Shown here: piece after piece, positions 54,383-64,000 of the stretch
Layout of the letters: each line of letters begins with the position of its first letter
Position numbering within the stretch: position 1 is the first letter of the stretch
Assembly (NCBI GenBank): GCA_022036555.1
Contig: CM039126.1
Coordinates: forward strand, 35,667,090 to 35,731,089
DNA length: 64,000 bases
Direction: 5' to 3'
Source: Microstegium vimineum
Taxonomy: Eukaryota; Streptophyta; Magnoliopsida; Poales; Poaceae
Position numbers and translations under genes: made by a program
Notes under the pieces: model-generated
What the model was told of the DNA's origin: nothing
Seen by the model: only the letters and a program-made list of their open reading frames with translations
Database searches by the model: none

Positions 54383-55034
54383 CGTAGTGTTTGTAGGATC
54401 ACTGTCAGGGAGAACTGCCTGGAGCTGAGGCATTGCATAAGCTATTGCTGGATACACCGTTACACATTAACATAAGAAGACAGCTATAATAAATCCACGA
54501 AAAGAAACATCAAGAAAATGAAGAATCTCCTACAAACAACAACACAGTACATTACGGATCATTTAATATTACCTTTAGCAGCTGAATACTGAAGCTGATA
54601 CCCAGTGGATTTCTTAGGTATTGCCGTATTGCAGCACTTATCCGCATAGGTCTTGTTGAACAGTACACACCATTCATTTCTGTCATTGCACGGTTCTTTT
54701 CATTTTCATCTGCAAACTTTACAAATCCATATCCTTTAGATCTCCCAGTATTAGGATCTGTGACAACCTTAGCTCCTCTAACAGATGGATAGTTCACTCG
54801 GAATGTCTCCTGTAGTAAGTAATATGTGACATCAGGTGCCAGGCCCCCTACGAAAATCGAATGATCAGTTGCTGAATTCAATCTGAATGTGTGTTCAGTT
54901 CCAGGCATCTGTGTGCCATTGTAAGTCTGGAGAATTTTCTCAGCAGCTTCATGCAAAACAAACTCTATAAACCCATAACCCTCTGGAAGGCTTGTTAATT
55001 TGTTGCTTATTATTTTAACAGATTGTACGTGCAC
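54383..55034 (-). pseudogene. RBP45/47-type RNA-binding protein gene fragment
   Basis: Minus-strand exon 55034-54567: the end of RRM1 (SLPEGYGFIEFVLHEAAEKI, QTYNGTQMPGTEHTFRLN) joined to RRM2 (DHSIFVGGLAPDVTYYLLQE, SVRGAKVVTDPNTGRSKGYG, FVKFADENEKNRAMTEMNGV). These are the RNP motifs of the oligouridylate-binding RBP45/RBP47 family of nuclear mRNA-binding proteins. The usual linker between the RRMs (containing WASFGIGERRPD) is deleted. After SAA an 8-base duplication shifts the frame; in the alternative frame IPKKSTGYQLQYSAAK continues to a donor. A second exon (54447-54383) reads IAYAMPQLQAVLPDSDPTNT with correct acceptor and donor. RRM3 and the N-terminus are absent. This is a captured, non-functional fragment. 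Confidence 0.85.
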
Positions 55035-55071
55035 TTCCAGGAAATAAAGGTCTTAGCACAATGAGTTCAAA

Positions 55072-55845
55072 ATGTACTCTCCAGTGCTCAACGCTCAACG
55101 CACGGGCATGGAACATGGATGGAAGCTGATCAAAAATGCCTCGCGCTGCCACACAAGCACAGAAACATTACGTCGAACACCTGATGTGCATGGCCAAAAT
55201 CTAAGCAGCAGCTACGATAAGACGAACCTGCACGGCCTCTGCGCCTCCACTCGTCGCCGCGCAGATGGCTTATGCTCGACGCCTTGCCTGCATGGGGCAA
55301 AGGAGACCCATGGCCGCTCGACCCCAACGCTGCCACGACCGTCCTACTCGTCGCCGCCGTCCGACGTGGGAACGCTGCGTCGCTCGTCGCAGCGCTTGCC
55401 CGACGCTGCTGCTGGTAGCCGTCCCGATTCGCGACCCACGCACCATCCTGCGACTGTATCGCGCCGTCCCCGTTCCGCGATCCGGAACAAAAGTTCCGGG
55501 AACGGGGAACGCGGCGTCGTCCCGCGATCTGTGTGTCGCCCCGTCCTCCTCCTGCTCCGGCTCGCGCACGGCGGCGCCGGCGCTGCTGCTGCACAGCATG
55601 AGCGACCTCCGAAGCGCCCCCCGTCGCCATCTCAACCACGGACACCCTCCACCCCGACCACCGGCTCATGCACGGGGGAGCTCCGCCCCGGCCGCCACGG
55701 TCGCGCGCCCGTCGAGCTCCGCGCCTCCGCCCCAGCCATGCCCGCGGCCTTGTGGAGCGCCCGCTCCGTGTCCGCCATGACGCGCGCTCGTACAGCTCGG
55801 CCCGAACGTGAGGGGGAGACAGGATTTGAGATCGTGATTGGATGA
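55072..55845. other. CpG-rich block with ORFs on both strands
   Basis: A 257-codon + frame and 179- and 121-codon - frames overlap. On the minus strand MADTERALHKAAGMAGAEAR looks like a possible first-exon start, but no family is recognised. Probably a captured promoter/first exon inside the candidate Helitron. Confidence 0.3.
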
Positions 55846-56006
55846 ACGTGATTGACGCATTCCATTTTTCTCTGGCTCACCTTTTTGTTTTCTTTTTTCC
55901 GTCGCACGGAGGGGGAACCCTGGGACCGAAAAAAAGTCTTCGTTCCGTGGTGGGACCGCGGGACGAAAATATTCTTAGTTGAAGGTGGGAGTCTCACTTT
56001 TATTTA

Positions 56007-56644
56007 GGCCCTGTTTGATTCTTTAGAGCATCTCCAAGAGTTTTTCTAAATCTCACTCTTTAAATTATTATTTAGAGAGTCATTTGCATAAAAATCATTT
56101 TGTATATTTTTTTATTTTCCAACAGCTTTTCTAAATTTCATACATACTCTAGAGAGTCATCCTCATTTTCTATATTTGGCTAGCGAAAAATTAGGAATAG
56201 AGGATGATTGTATTTAGAAGACCATTTAGATAAGCTGTTGGAGGACAGTTTTTCACCAAAATCTCTATTCCTAACATATAGGGAAGATATGGAGAGTCTC
56301 TTAGAGATGCTCTTAGTTCTAGGGACTATAAAGACTAAAACACAGACTTAATAAAAGTCTCTTTGGTGTTTGGTTCCATGAATTTGTATAGACTTGACCA
56401 TTTAATACACCCTAACAAAGACTATTGTACCCCTGCATGGTGAAGGGAGAGGGCGTGGGCAGGTAATAATGAAGGGCAAGGGGTGTTAATTATGGTCCAA
56501 AAGTCTCCATAAGTCTCACCCCTTGAGACTACTAGCCAGTCCAAAAAAAAGTCCCTAAATAAGTCCCTAGTGTTTAGTTCAAATATACTAAAAGGGACTT
56601 AAAATAAGTCTTTAGTCCCTCTTCAAGAGGAACCAAACAGGGCC
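56007..56644. mobile_element. PIF/Harbinger-type (Tourist-like) MITE
   Basis: Ends GGCCCTGTTTGATTC and GAACCAAACAGGGCC are inverted repeats; TTA target duplications at 56004-56006 and 56645-56647. Without the inner element it is about 350 bp. The ends match a very common grass Tourist-like family. Confidence 0.85.
56026..56312. mobile_element. Second PIF/Harbinger-type MITE nested in the first
   Basis: Ends GAGCATCTCCAAGAG and (on the far side) AGAGATGCTC, TTA duplications at 56023-56025 and 56313-56315, 287 bp. Internal stretches also pair, as in foldback MITEs. Confidence 0.8.
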
Positions 56645-56658
56645 TTAGTTGTGGGAGA

Positions 56659-57768
56659 TTGCGGTCAAGTTAGCATCCTGCTATTTGGAGAAAAGAAAAA
56701 CAGATATTTATTTCTATGGTCCTGTATTTTTCTATTTTGTTTTTTTAAACTTATTTGTATGATCTTAAAATGATTTTTTTTCTATGACCTTTCATCGGAT
56801 TTGGGCAGTTGACGATGCTAAGTGTTATATAAAAGTCAGTACAAAAAATGTATCTATTTCATACGATCTCGGATAAGGATGATTTTATATGAAAATTGTA
56901 TCTCGGGAAGAGTGTATAACTTTTTCGTTTTAATTTTTTTAATAAGATCCTTAAGTTTCTCAAAAAAAAAGAAATTTTCAACTTTATTTAAAACTTTATA
57001 TTATTGTTTTAGTATTTCAATGATCTTAAATGAAAAAAATATGTAACTATAAAACTATTTTCACTATGTTCTGTTCGCTTGGCTTATTAGCCGACTTTAT
57101 GAGCCACCGAAACTAAGCCTAGGCAAAATACCCAATATCCACTACTCAAACCCGAATTACCCAAACCCGGGTACCCGATTCTAAATTCAGATAGTGATTT
57201 TGATTACCTGAAATTATTTTGGGTAATATCTCCCAGTACCCAAACTATTCGAACTACCCAAAGTTTTGTGCGTGTCTTTATATTTATTATGTATTGTTAA
57301 TTGAGCACTTGAACTTATCACTTTACTAAAATATATTTCTCTCTTCTTGAACAAATAACTATAATATATTATTCTTTGCAAATTGTTGTTGAAATTCTAT
57401 ACATTTGGTGCTGAAATTATGTATAAATTGCTACAAAATTTTTATTTAGTTTGTTGATTTCTGTAAATTCAGGTATATCGGGTAATACCCGAATCTGAAA
57501 TTACGGGTAGTATTTTTTTGGACTAATATCGGGTAACAAGTTTCATTATCCAAATTTTGAATTACCTGAATTACCCGACCCGAAAAAATCAGGTAACCCA
57601 AACGCCCAGGCTTGACCAAAATAGTGTTCATCAGCCAGCTTATCGATAAGCTCACCAAAACAACGAAAGTTGTAGATTCCATCAAAAACAACAATTTATA
57701 TATATAAAGTATCTCCATGTGACAGCATATAAGAAAGATATGTCGACATGTTTAGCTGGTCTTTTCTA
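56659..57768. other. AT-rich intergenic DNA, no gene
   Basis: Contains several TACCCAA/GGGTA motifs in both directions (about 57,125-57,600, such as ACCCGAATTACCC and GGGTAATACCCGA), suggesting a degraded inverted-repeat element. No coding signal. Confidence 0.4.
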
Positions 57769-58017
57769 CTCCCCGTCCATAAATAGATGTCTCACTTCCC
57801 GTGAAGTCAATGTTTTTAAAATACCGGCAATTATGTATTAAAATATATAAATAATTATGTTAACTAATTAGTATCATCGGAAAGATCTTTAAGTCTAGTT
57901 TTTTTACAAATTTATTTAAAGATATAAATATTGCACGTATTTTCTACAAGCTTAGCCAAAGTTGAAAAAGTGACCTACATGCATCCTATAGTGTTATCTT
58001 TTTTAGAACGGAGGGAG
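57769..58017. mobile_element. Stowaway-type MITE (249 bp)
   Basis: Ends CTCCCCGTCCATAAA and TTTAGAACGGAGGGAG, TA duplication on both sides (57767-57768, 58018-58019). AT-rich interior. Confidence 0.8.
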
Positions 58018-58237
58018 TATGACTTATAAGTCGACTGATATTATTTTATTGTGAGAGAAATATTATATTATGACCGATAAACTAGGATAAAAAGTTTAAA
58101 CAAATGAGTCATCTCACCGCACGGAAAAAAAGACGAGCAGAAAATGTACGTTAAAAAGAAAAATATCGGCCGGAACCGAGTATCGACGGTCTCAGGTACT
58201 GAATAGTTATTTAGTACCCGGAGGACAATTAGCGCAG

Positions 58238-58239
<2 letters not shown>

Positions 58240-58295
<56 letters not shown>
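58240..58295. repeat. (TA)n microsatellite
   Basis: About 28 TA units, slightly interrupted at the end. Confidence 0.9.
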
Positions 58296-58299
<4 letters not shown>

Positions 58300-59859
58300 C
58301 ACATGTTTGTGTTAGCAAAACATAGAAAAAGAACTTAAGAACCTAATCATATAAAAGTAAAACAACTCATGATTAATTTGATACCTAGGTTCGTATGAAG
58401 GTCTAGGGTAGGTGTCAATTAAGTATGGAATGCTATTGTACGTATGGCAAACATCAAAACATAAGTGAAATGTAATGAAAAATTTTGTAGCTGTGATTTT
58501 TCATGTGTGTGATTTTAAGGATTGTTAAGTCTGTCTCCAATAGACAACCCAAACCGTGACCCATACTTAAAATAACTAGTGCACAGTATTTTTAGGGGGG
58601 AAATCATCCTCCAACGGAGACACGGAGTACCCATACACAGGAGGCCCACCACCACACGAGGAAGGAGACGACCAGAGGTCCTCGGATGACAACGAGGCGG
58701 GCCCACAGCGGGGCGCGGCAAGGCTGGGAGCAGCCGGCGCTGGGAGCAGCGGTCGCCGGGGCCGTGGCGGAGGTTGTCCGCGCCCGCGCCGGGGACGGGG
58801 CGGAGCTCGCCCGCGCCAGGTCAGAGCTCGCGCAGTCCTCGCGCCCGCGGAGGCCGGAGGTCCTCGGACGACGGCAAGGCGGGCCCGCGGCTTGGCTTGC
58901 GTCTGTTGTTGGAAACGTGAAGTTTTGGGAATAGGTCCGGTATTTGGGTACTGTCTGGTTGAAACAGGCTTTAAGGCCCCCACATGCACTCTTCCAAACT
59001 TTAATTATAGGCTCTTCCAAGGAAGATAATTGGAAACTCAATTTGTTAGCTGAAAGTTTGAATTGTGCCCAGATTGGCATTGTTGTGTTAGTTGTTGGTG
59101 ACAAGTGCAGAAGTCCAGGAGAAGAAGACCTGAAGGCTGCAGCCAGACCACGGCCATCTTTTAGGTTCAGTCAATACAATACTCTGATCCGGTCAACTAT
59201 GCCCTGGGAACACCTAGCCTGGCCACCACCCAACTCAGCGAGCTTCTGGTCCTTCAAGTGCAAGTTTGCAGCTTGTACGTTTATCAGCATCATGTACTTT
59301 GTCAAACATGGACAAAGCCAGAAATTGAAGCCTAGTCCATGGTGGCTCTTAGTTTGTGTTGTAACCATCCAAAGTTGGCTCACTGGTGTATGGATGTGGT
59401 TAGCATGCATGGGCATGATATTATGAAATGAAATGTTGTCCATCTTTTTTCCTTGCATCTATGATCAGTATCCACGAGCAGAACCGAGGAGATGCGAGTA
59501 ATGGGATATCGACGTACCATATAATTAAGTTGGGTGAGATCACAATTACAAGGTATGAGGCCTCTAGTCTGACAGATACATAGTACTGGAGTCTAAGGGA
59601 GATTCAAGGCTGTATTTCACTAGTAATCAGCGTCCTCATTTTCTGGAGCAATTATTTTCCTTGCTGGGTTACCAGATTACAGAGAAAGGGATGTTATCAA
59701 CAGTGACATTGACAGGCTGTATGAACTACTGTGCGTATTTTGAACAACACAAGTATAGGTATTTCAGGGGACACACTAATATGGTTTGTTAGCAAAGAGA
59801 TGCAACTCCTTGAAACAGTTGCAGCAACTGATTTAGTTGCAGCTAACATGGAATTCAAT
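58296..59859. other. GC-rich patch and unrecognised ORFs
   Basis: A GC-rich core (58,660-58,900) contains a direct repeat: GAGGTCCTCGGA.GAC..C.AGGCGGGCCC at about 58,675 and 58,857. A 160-codon + frame (58,944-59,426) is not recognised. In another frame a plausible acceptor TTTTAG|GTTCAG at 59,164 opens a 56-codon stretch (SDPVNYALGTPSLATTQLSE...) ending at a stop near 59,333. No family assigned; possibly decayed exons. Confidence 0.25.
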
Positions 59860-60434
59860 TGATGGGTGAAGAACCGAGAACGGCGACCAGAGGGGGGTGA
59901 ATGAGAGCCTCAAATTTCACTCGGAAATATTCGGGCAACTCTTCCCAGAAACAACCTCAGCAAGCAAGCTTACTCGACCAGCAAGATCACGACCCTAGAT
60001 AGGGTGGATACCTTTGGTAATGACTAAGAGGTACAACGAATCTTCCGGAAACCAAGAACTCAAACCGTGACACCGATAGTGAGGCTCTCAAACCCTATGG
60101 AAAGGAGAAGAGAGCTCTCCCAAAAATACTTATAAGAACTGATCTCAAAAGTATTTCATCAAGTTCCCTGCGTGATTACGAAACCAACGCAACAAACAGA
60201 ACTCAATTCGGAGTCCGGATGAGGGAGAAACGGCCAAAACAGCGACGAAGAAAATTCTAAAAAAAACCTTGCTGGAAGGCCGACGGACGCTGTCGTTGGA
60301 TGGTCCGTTGGGCGATGGACGGTCCGTTGCCAGAGTCCGTTGCAGCGATGGACGCTGGGTGATGGACGGTCCGTTGGGCGACGGACGGTCCGTTGGCAGA
60401 GTCCAACGCACCCAGAAAAATCAGCCCCTACTGG

Positions 60435-60540
60435 AAGGGCGACGGACGCTGGAGAAGGACGCTGACAGAGGGCGACGGACGCTGAGAAGAGGGCGACGGA
60501 CGCTGAGAAGAGGGCGACGGACGCTGAGAAGAGAGTCCGA
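60435..60540. repeat. 21-bp minisatellite in LTR E
   Basis: GGGCGACGGACGCTGAGAAGA repeated about three times in full with partial units on both sides. Related GACGGACG and GGTCCGTTG words fill 60,270-60,620. Confidence 0.85.
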
Positions 60541-61224
60541 CACAAAAAACGAAAGACGTCAACAAGCGAGGCGACGGACGCTGACGTCAGCATGCCCCTG
60601 CGTCCGACGCAAAACCCTCGGAGCGTCCGACGCTCCCGAAAACTGCACAGTGAACCCGAAAATCGTTTTCTTTCCACCAAATCTTCCCAAAACTCAACTA
60701 AATGAACTCCAACTGCAACCAAACTTTGTAGACATGATCCTTGTACAGTTGGGGAGCTAATCCTAAGAAATCATCGCTCAATTTGGTGAGAAATAAAAGG
60801 AAACGAGGATTTGGGGGAGAAGGGGAAAAACGAAGAACACCGCAAAGAAATCGCCCGATCTACGCACTCGTGAGGTTTGAGGGGAATTCCTTCAGTGCAA
60901 AGATTCTCCTCACGAATACGAACAACTTGGTTCAAACGGATTTGCATGAACTACTCCCTACAAAGAGAAATCATCTCAGGAAAAAGAGGGAGCAAAAGCA
61001 AAACGCGAAGAACACAAGCAAAACGGGGATACGATCAAGAAGTCGAAGCCACCATGGCTTATGGAGGTTACGGCCTCCGATTCCTCACAACAAACTCAAG
61101 TTCTTACAGAGGTTGGTGAAATCAACCTAGGGATCTCATGAACTAGAGAGAGGGTAGAGAGAGAGAGAGTTGGGCCAAAATGATTAGGGTTCAAGAGATG
61201 GGATGAGGGATACCCCTTCACCCC

Positions 61225-61234
61225 CTATTTATCG
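61225..61234 (-). promoter_or_regulatory. TATA-like box of LTR E
   Basis: CGATAAATAG on the minus strand in a position comparable to the boxes of the other Sirevirus LTRs, but upstream of the GGACG-rich region, so the match in layout is weaker. Confidence 0.3.
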
Positions 61235-61950
61235 GGCTTTGGCTATTTCCCAAAGACCCCCCTAGATACATGAGTGAACTACCTAGCCTAAACATTGCAG
61301 TCCAAGCTCCGGAAAATATCTCCCGCATTTTGAATGGACAGCCCCGCTTCCTGCCAGGAGTTGCCGTCACCTCGACGCAACCTCCAGGATTCCGCCACGT
61401 GCCATCCCCGCTTCCTCGGAAGCTACGCCCGGGTTTTGAGGCCCAAACCCGCGAAACCTACCACCGGTAGCTTTCGGCTCAACTACCGAACCCCGAGTTT
61501 TGAGGCCCAAACTCAGAAACCGTCCTCCGATGGTTTTGAGGCCCAAACCACCAAACCGCTCGACTCGTGCTGCCTCGTCCTCGCCCGGCCCAGCTCCGAG
61601 TCTACTGAGCCTCCTGCTCGACTCGCTCGCTGACCGTCTTCACTTGGGCAACACGGTCTACCTCCATGTCTTGTCGCGCTCGCCGGTGCAAAGTACTAGC
61701 CACCACAGCTAGTCCGCCAGTGCCCATGGTCCCTCAGTCCATCGGCACAGCAAGCCTCTACTCGACCTTCTCCACGCCATTGACCACTGTCACTAGGCAT
61801 AGTACCTGCACACCACAAGCCGATAGACAGGCACACATTTGCTTTCGCAAAGATTAGTAGTAAGCCACTCAAACTGAAACGCTCAAGTGTTGGGCAATCA
61901 CTCATCATAAAACTGAACATACATGGGTACTTATCCACCATGTGTTTGCA

Positions 61951-63505
61951 ATCTCCCCCTTGATGAGTGCATTGTCAACACAAGTGCATTTCAGATTTGA
62001 GCCACAAGGTAAAGCTCTCCAAATGACCAAAAGCTAAGAAAGCTAAAATGGGGACACTTGAGAGAAGCAAAACACATCCAAAACTTGGTTCCTAAAGACA
62101 TGGGCAACGGCTCAACGCAACCAAGCAAAACAAAGCTAGCCCTCAAGAAGAGGCAGAAACGGGCTCAACACCGCTAGCAAGCCAAAGATACCAAACACCT
62201 TAAGGCAAGAAATTCTTCAAGATACCAATTAACGCACATGAAACTCAAAATGCCAATCGAAACCTGTCGAATTCAACATCACAAGCTAGACCCTCCAGAA
62301 GAGGCAAAGGCTCCACACATCTAGCAAAACTCCCCCTGGGCAAAAGCATACTCAAGATACCAAGAAAGGGTGAAAAGAGTAAAAAATGCAAGATTTTCAC
62401 AAAATGCACATTTTCTCCCCTTGATCACATATCTCTCCCCTTAAGTGTAGATGGAGATAAATGCACATCTCTCCCCCTTGTTGACACATGAATCTCATCA
62501 AAGCTCAAAACTCAAGAACCGACCACAAATGTCATGATATGCAAAATGAGTGCAACAAGCTTCATACATAGAGCTAAGACAATGAAAGGATGCTCTAAGT
62601 GATGTGATCCTGTGAGAATAGAAAAAGCTCTACGTGCCCAACTAAGACTCAGGTTCAGCTAAAGATCACTTTAGAAGCTATTTTAGAGAGCATTACATGT
62701 GTGAGTAAGGAATGAGTATCACCTCCTAGAGACAACTAGATATGGCAAACAAGATAGGACCTATCTCAAAGCAATCTCATGTATAGCAAGTAAAACTATC
62801 CCTAGCAAAGTTCATACAACAAGCCAATGACCCAACTGAAAGAATTTTTCAAATTTCAGAGTTTTGTAGCCAAATTTCAGTTTTAGGCACATTTAAGTTG
62901 TATGCGAGTGGTTGTAAGCAAAGTGATGTCACTTCTTACCAACCGGGCGAAGTCAAAGGACTTAACACACCGGTTTTGGTCATATACGACACCGCTCAAG
63001 TATCAACCCATATGGGAAGCAGTCTCGAACACACGGTGAAGTGCTCACAATGCAAACCCAACTCGATCTTTTCAATTCACAAAACAGAGAGCAATTTCAT
63101 TTTAGATCAATTTTAAGCATGGTGCTCAATGGAAGTGAATGAAACAATGAAGAGCCATAGTTACAAGCTATATATAAGGCAACCAAGAAGGATCTTCAAA
63201 AGCCTACACATGCTAGTGCCATTTCAAAGGTGACATGGGGAATTAAATTCTGTTTTAAAGCTTTTCTAACTTAGCTCTATTGCATATCAAGAGATCAAAG
63301 AGAGTCTAAGTTAGACAACACCATAGACACATAAAGCACCTCAAACAAAGCATAGATTCATTATATCGGCTATAGGTATGAAGCTTAAAATGAACTAAGT
63401 CACAAATGCAAATGAGATGCAAAAAACAATGACACCAAAAGAAAGAAAGAGAAAGAAAAGGCAAATAAGAACCAAAAGAACTATGAAACACAAAACTTTC
63501 CTCCT
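61951..63505 (-). other. 3' noncoding region of Sirevirus E with multiple polypurine tracts
   Basis: On the minus strand GGGGAG/AGGGGGAG tracts recur (61,951-61,961; about 62,332; 62,415; 62,436; 62,469). No ORF of note and no ORF3-like gene, unlike A and C. Confidence 0.6.
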
Positions 63506-64000
63506 CTAAAAAGGAAAGCAAACACCCAACTCGCCCCGAAGAAGAGAAAACGCAGCTTGATCGAGAGGTTTTGTGAGAATATCCGCAAGCTGGTTTTGGG
63601 TCTCGACATGCCGGAGGTCAATGTCGCCCTTCTCATAATGATCTCGCAAGAAGTGAAAGCGGACCTCAATGTCCTTAGTCTTAGAATGAAGCACAAGATT
63701 TTTGGCCACACTAATTGCACTCGTGCTATCGCAAAGCAGAGGCACCTTAGTAAGCTCAAGACCGAAATCTTTCAAAGTCGCAATCATCCAAAGCAACTGC
63801 GAGCAACAGCTAGCGGCAGCAACATACTCAGCTTCGCAAGTCGACTGAGCCACGCTAGACTGTTTGCGAGAAGACCAAGACACAAGAGAAGACCCGAGAA
63901 ACTGGCAAGTCCCTGAAGTGGACTTCCGATCAAGATGGCAACCGGCAAAGTCGGCATCAGAATAACCACAAAGCACAAGAGAGGAGGAGGAGGAAAACCA
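63506..64000 (-). CDS. RNase H of Sirevirus E, partial at window end
   Basis: The open frame runs off the right edge: LCGYSDADFAGCHLDRKSTS, WSSRKQSSVAQSTCEAEYVA, CCSQLLWMIATLKDFG, LLCDSTSAISVAKN, RFHFLRDHYEKGDI and QNQLADILTKPLDQ. This is copia-type RNase H with the catalytic SDAD, EAEY and DSTS blocks intact, ending at a TAG at 63508-63506. No stop or frameshift is visible in this part. Confidence 0.8.
   Translation of the reverse strand, partial: WFSSSSSLVLCGYSDADFAGCHLDRKSTSGTCQFLGSSLVSWSSRKQSSVAQSTCEAEYVAAASCCSQLLWMIATLKDFGLELTKVPLLCDSTSAISVAKNLVLHSKTKDIEVRFHFLRDHYEKGDIDLRHVETQNQLADILTKPLDQAAFSLLRGELGVCFPF

Larger units (their letters stand above)
51227..56658 (-). mobile_element. Candidate Helitron carrying gene fragments
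   Basis: At the left end the minus strand reads GCAACGCACGGACACGATACTAG followed by T. This matches grass Helitron 3' ends: a GC-rich hairpin close to a terminal CTAG, with insertion before T. The hairpin is imperfect. For the 5' end, TCTCCC at 56658 on the minus strand is preceded by A, satisfying the A/T target rule, but this end is tentative. Inside, on the same strand, are pieces of two unrelated host genes (RNA-binding protein, dynamin-like), as is usual for gene-capturing grass Helitrons. No Rep/helicase is present, so it would be non-autonomous. Confidence 0.45.
59860..61950 (-). repeat. 3' LTR of Sirevirus E (about 2.09 kb)
   Basis: Begins on the minus strand TGCAAACACATGG, directly after the tract AAGGGGGAGAT, and ends TCTTCACCCATCA (end uncertain by a few bases). 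Contains a GACGGACGCTG minisatellite and a TATA-like box. Confidence 0.65.
59860..64000 (-). mobile_element. Sirevirus E, 3' part (runs off the window)
   Basis: On the minus strand: RNase H at the window edge, about 1.55 kb of 3' noncoding DNA with many polypurine tracts, then the 3' LTR. It belongs to a different family from A/C and B judging by LTR sequence and RNase H. The rest lies beyond 64,000. Confidence 0.75.

Noticed and set aside
55072..55845. 257-codon + frame as a gene
   Set aside because: It sits in a CpG-rich block open on several frames, matches no family, and is antisense to the captured gene fragments.
58240..58295. The (TA)n tract as a replication origin or matrix attachment site
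   Set aside because: Nothing beyond base composition supports it; simple microsatellite expansion is sufficient.

Overview
The window is nuclear DNA from a grass (Poaceae). It has intron-interrupted gene pieces, CpG-rich 5' exon regions next to AT-rich intergenic DNA, Stowaway and PIF/Harbinger-type MITEs, a Helitron-like terminus, and many nested LTR retrotransposons dominated by the Sirevirus branch of Ty1/copia. Species cannot be fixed from the sequence; a panicoid grass is an inference. There is no bacterial-style operon, CRISPR array, rRNA or tRNA gene.

Layout. 0.3-0.9 kb: a truncated, locally frame-scrambled member of a grass-specific DUF1668-like family. 2.65-3.05 kb: an orphan first exon of a nicalin-like ER membrane protein, followed by intron-like DNA. 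4.3-7.4 kb: the 3' end of a Sirevirus (+ strand). It abuts 7.4-15.5 kb: a decayed Ty3/gypsy element of the Tat type (- strand). Its protease codons are split by a 4.0-kb solo-LTR-like insertion (10,116-14,151) with a perfect 5-bp target duplication. 15.5-18.3 kb: repeat-rich intergenic DNA. 18.3-21.2 kb: the 5' part of another Sirevirus (B, - strand), inserted in the 3' LTR of a Sirevirus (A, - strand, 21.2-34.0 kb). Only 457 bp further on lies a complete relative (C, + strand, 34,482-48,454) with both LTRs and a CAAGA target duplication. A and C form a huge head-to-head inverted pair. 48.5-51.2 kb: intergenic DNA with a Stowaway MITE. 51.2-56.7 kb: a candidate Helitron (- strand) carrying fragments of an RBP45/47-type RNA-binding protein gene and an ARC5-like dynamin gene, with nested MITEs. 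56.7-59.9 kb: intergenic DNA, another Stowaway and a long (TA)n tract. 59.9-64.0 kb: the 3' LTR, noncoding 3' region and RNase H of a third Sirevirus type (E, - strand).

How the parts work. In A and C the order is LTR, Met-tRNA primer site, Gag with two CCHC knuckles around a coiled coil, protease-integrase-RT-RNase H, a 1.8-kb noncoding region rich in CGGAC/GTCCG motifs, an extra long ORF in the envelope position, polypurine tracts, LTR. The extra ORF resembles a putative plant transposon-protein domain, is shared by both copies and is the most interesting coding feature. No element here is intact: stops and frameshifts break every polyprotein, and many stops look like C-to-T changes typical of methylated plant repeats. 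No confidently functional host gene is fully contained.
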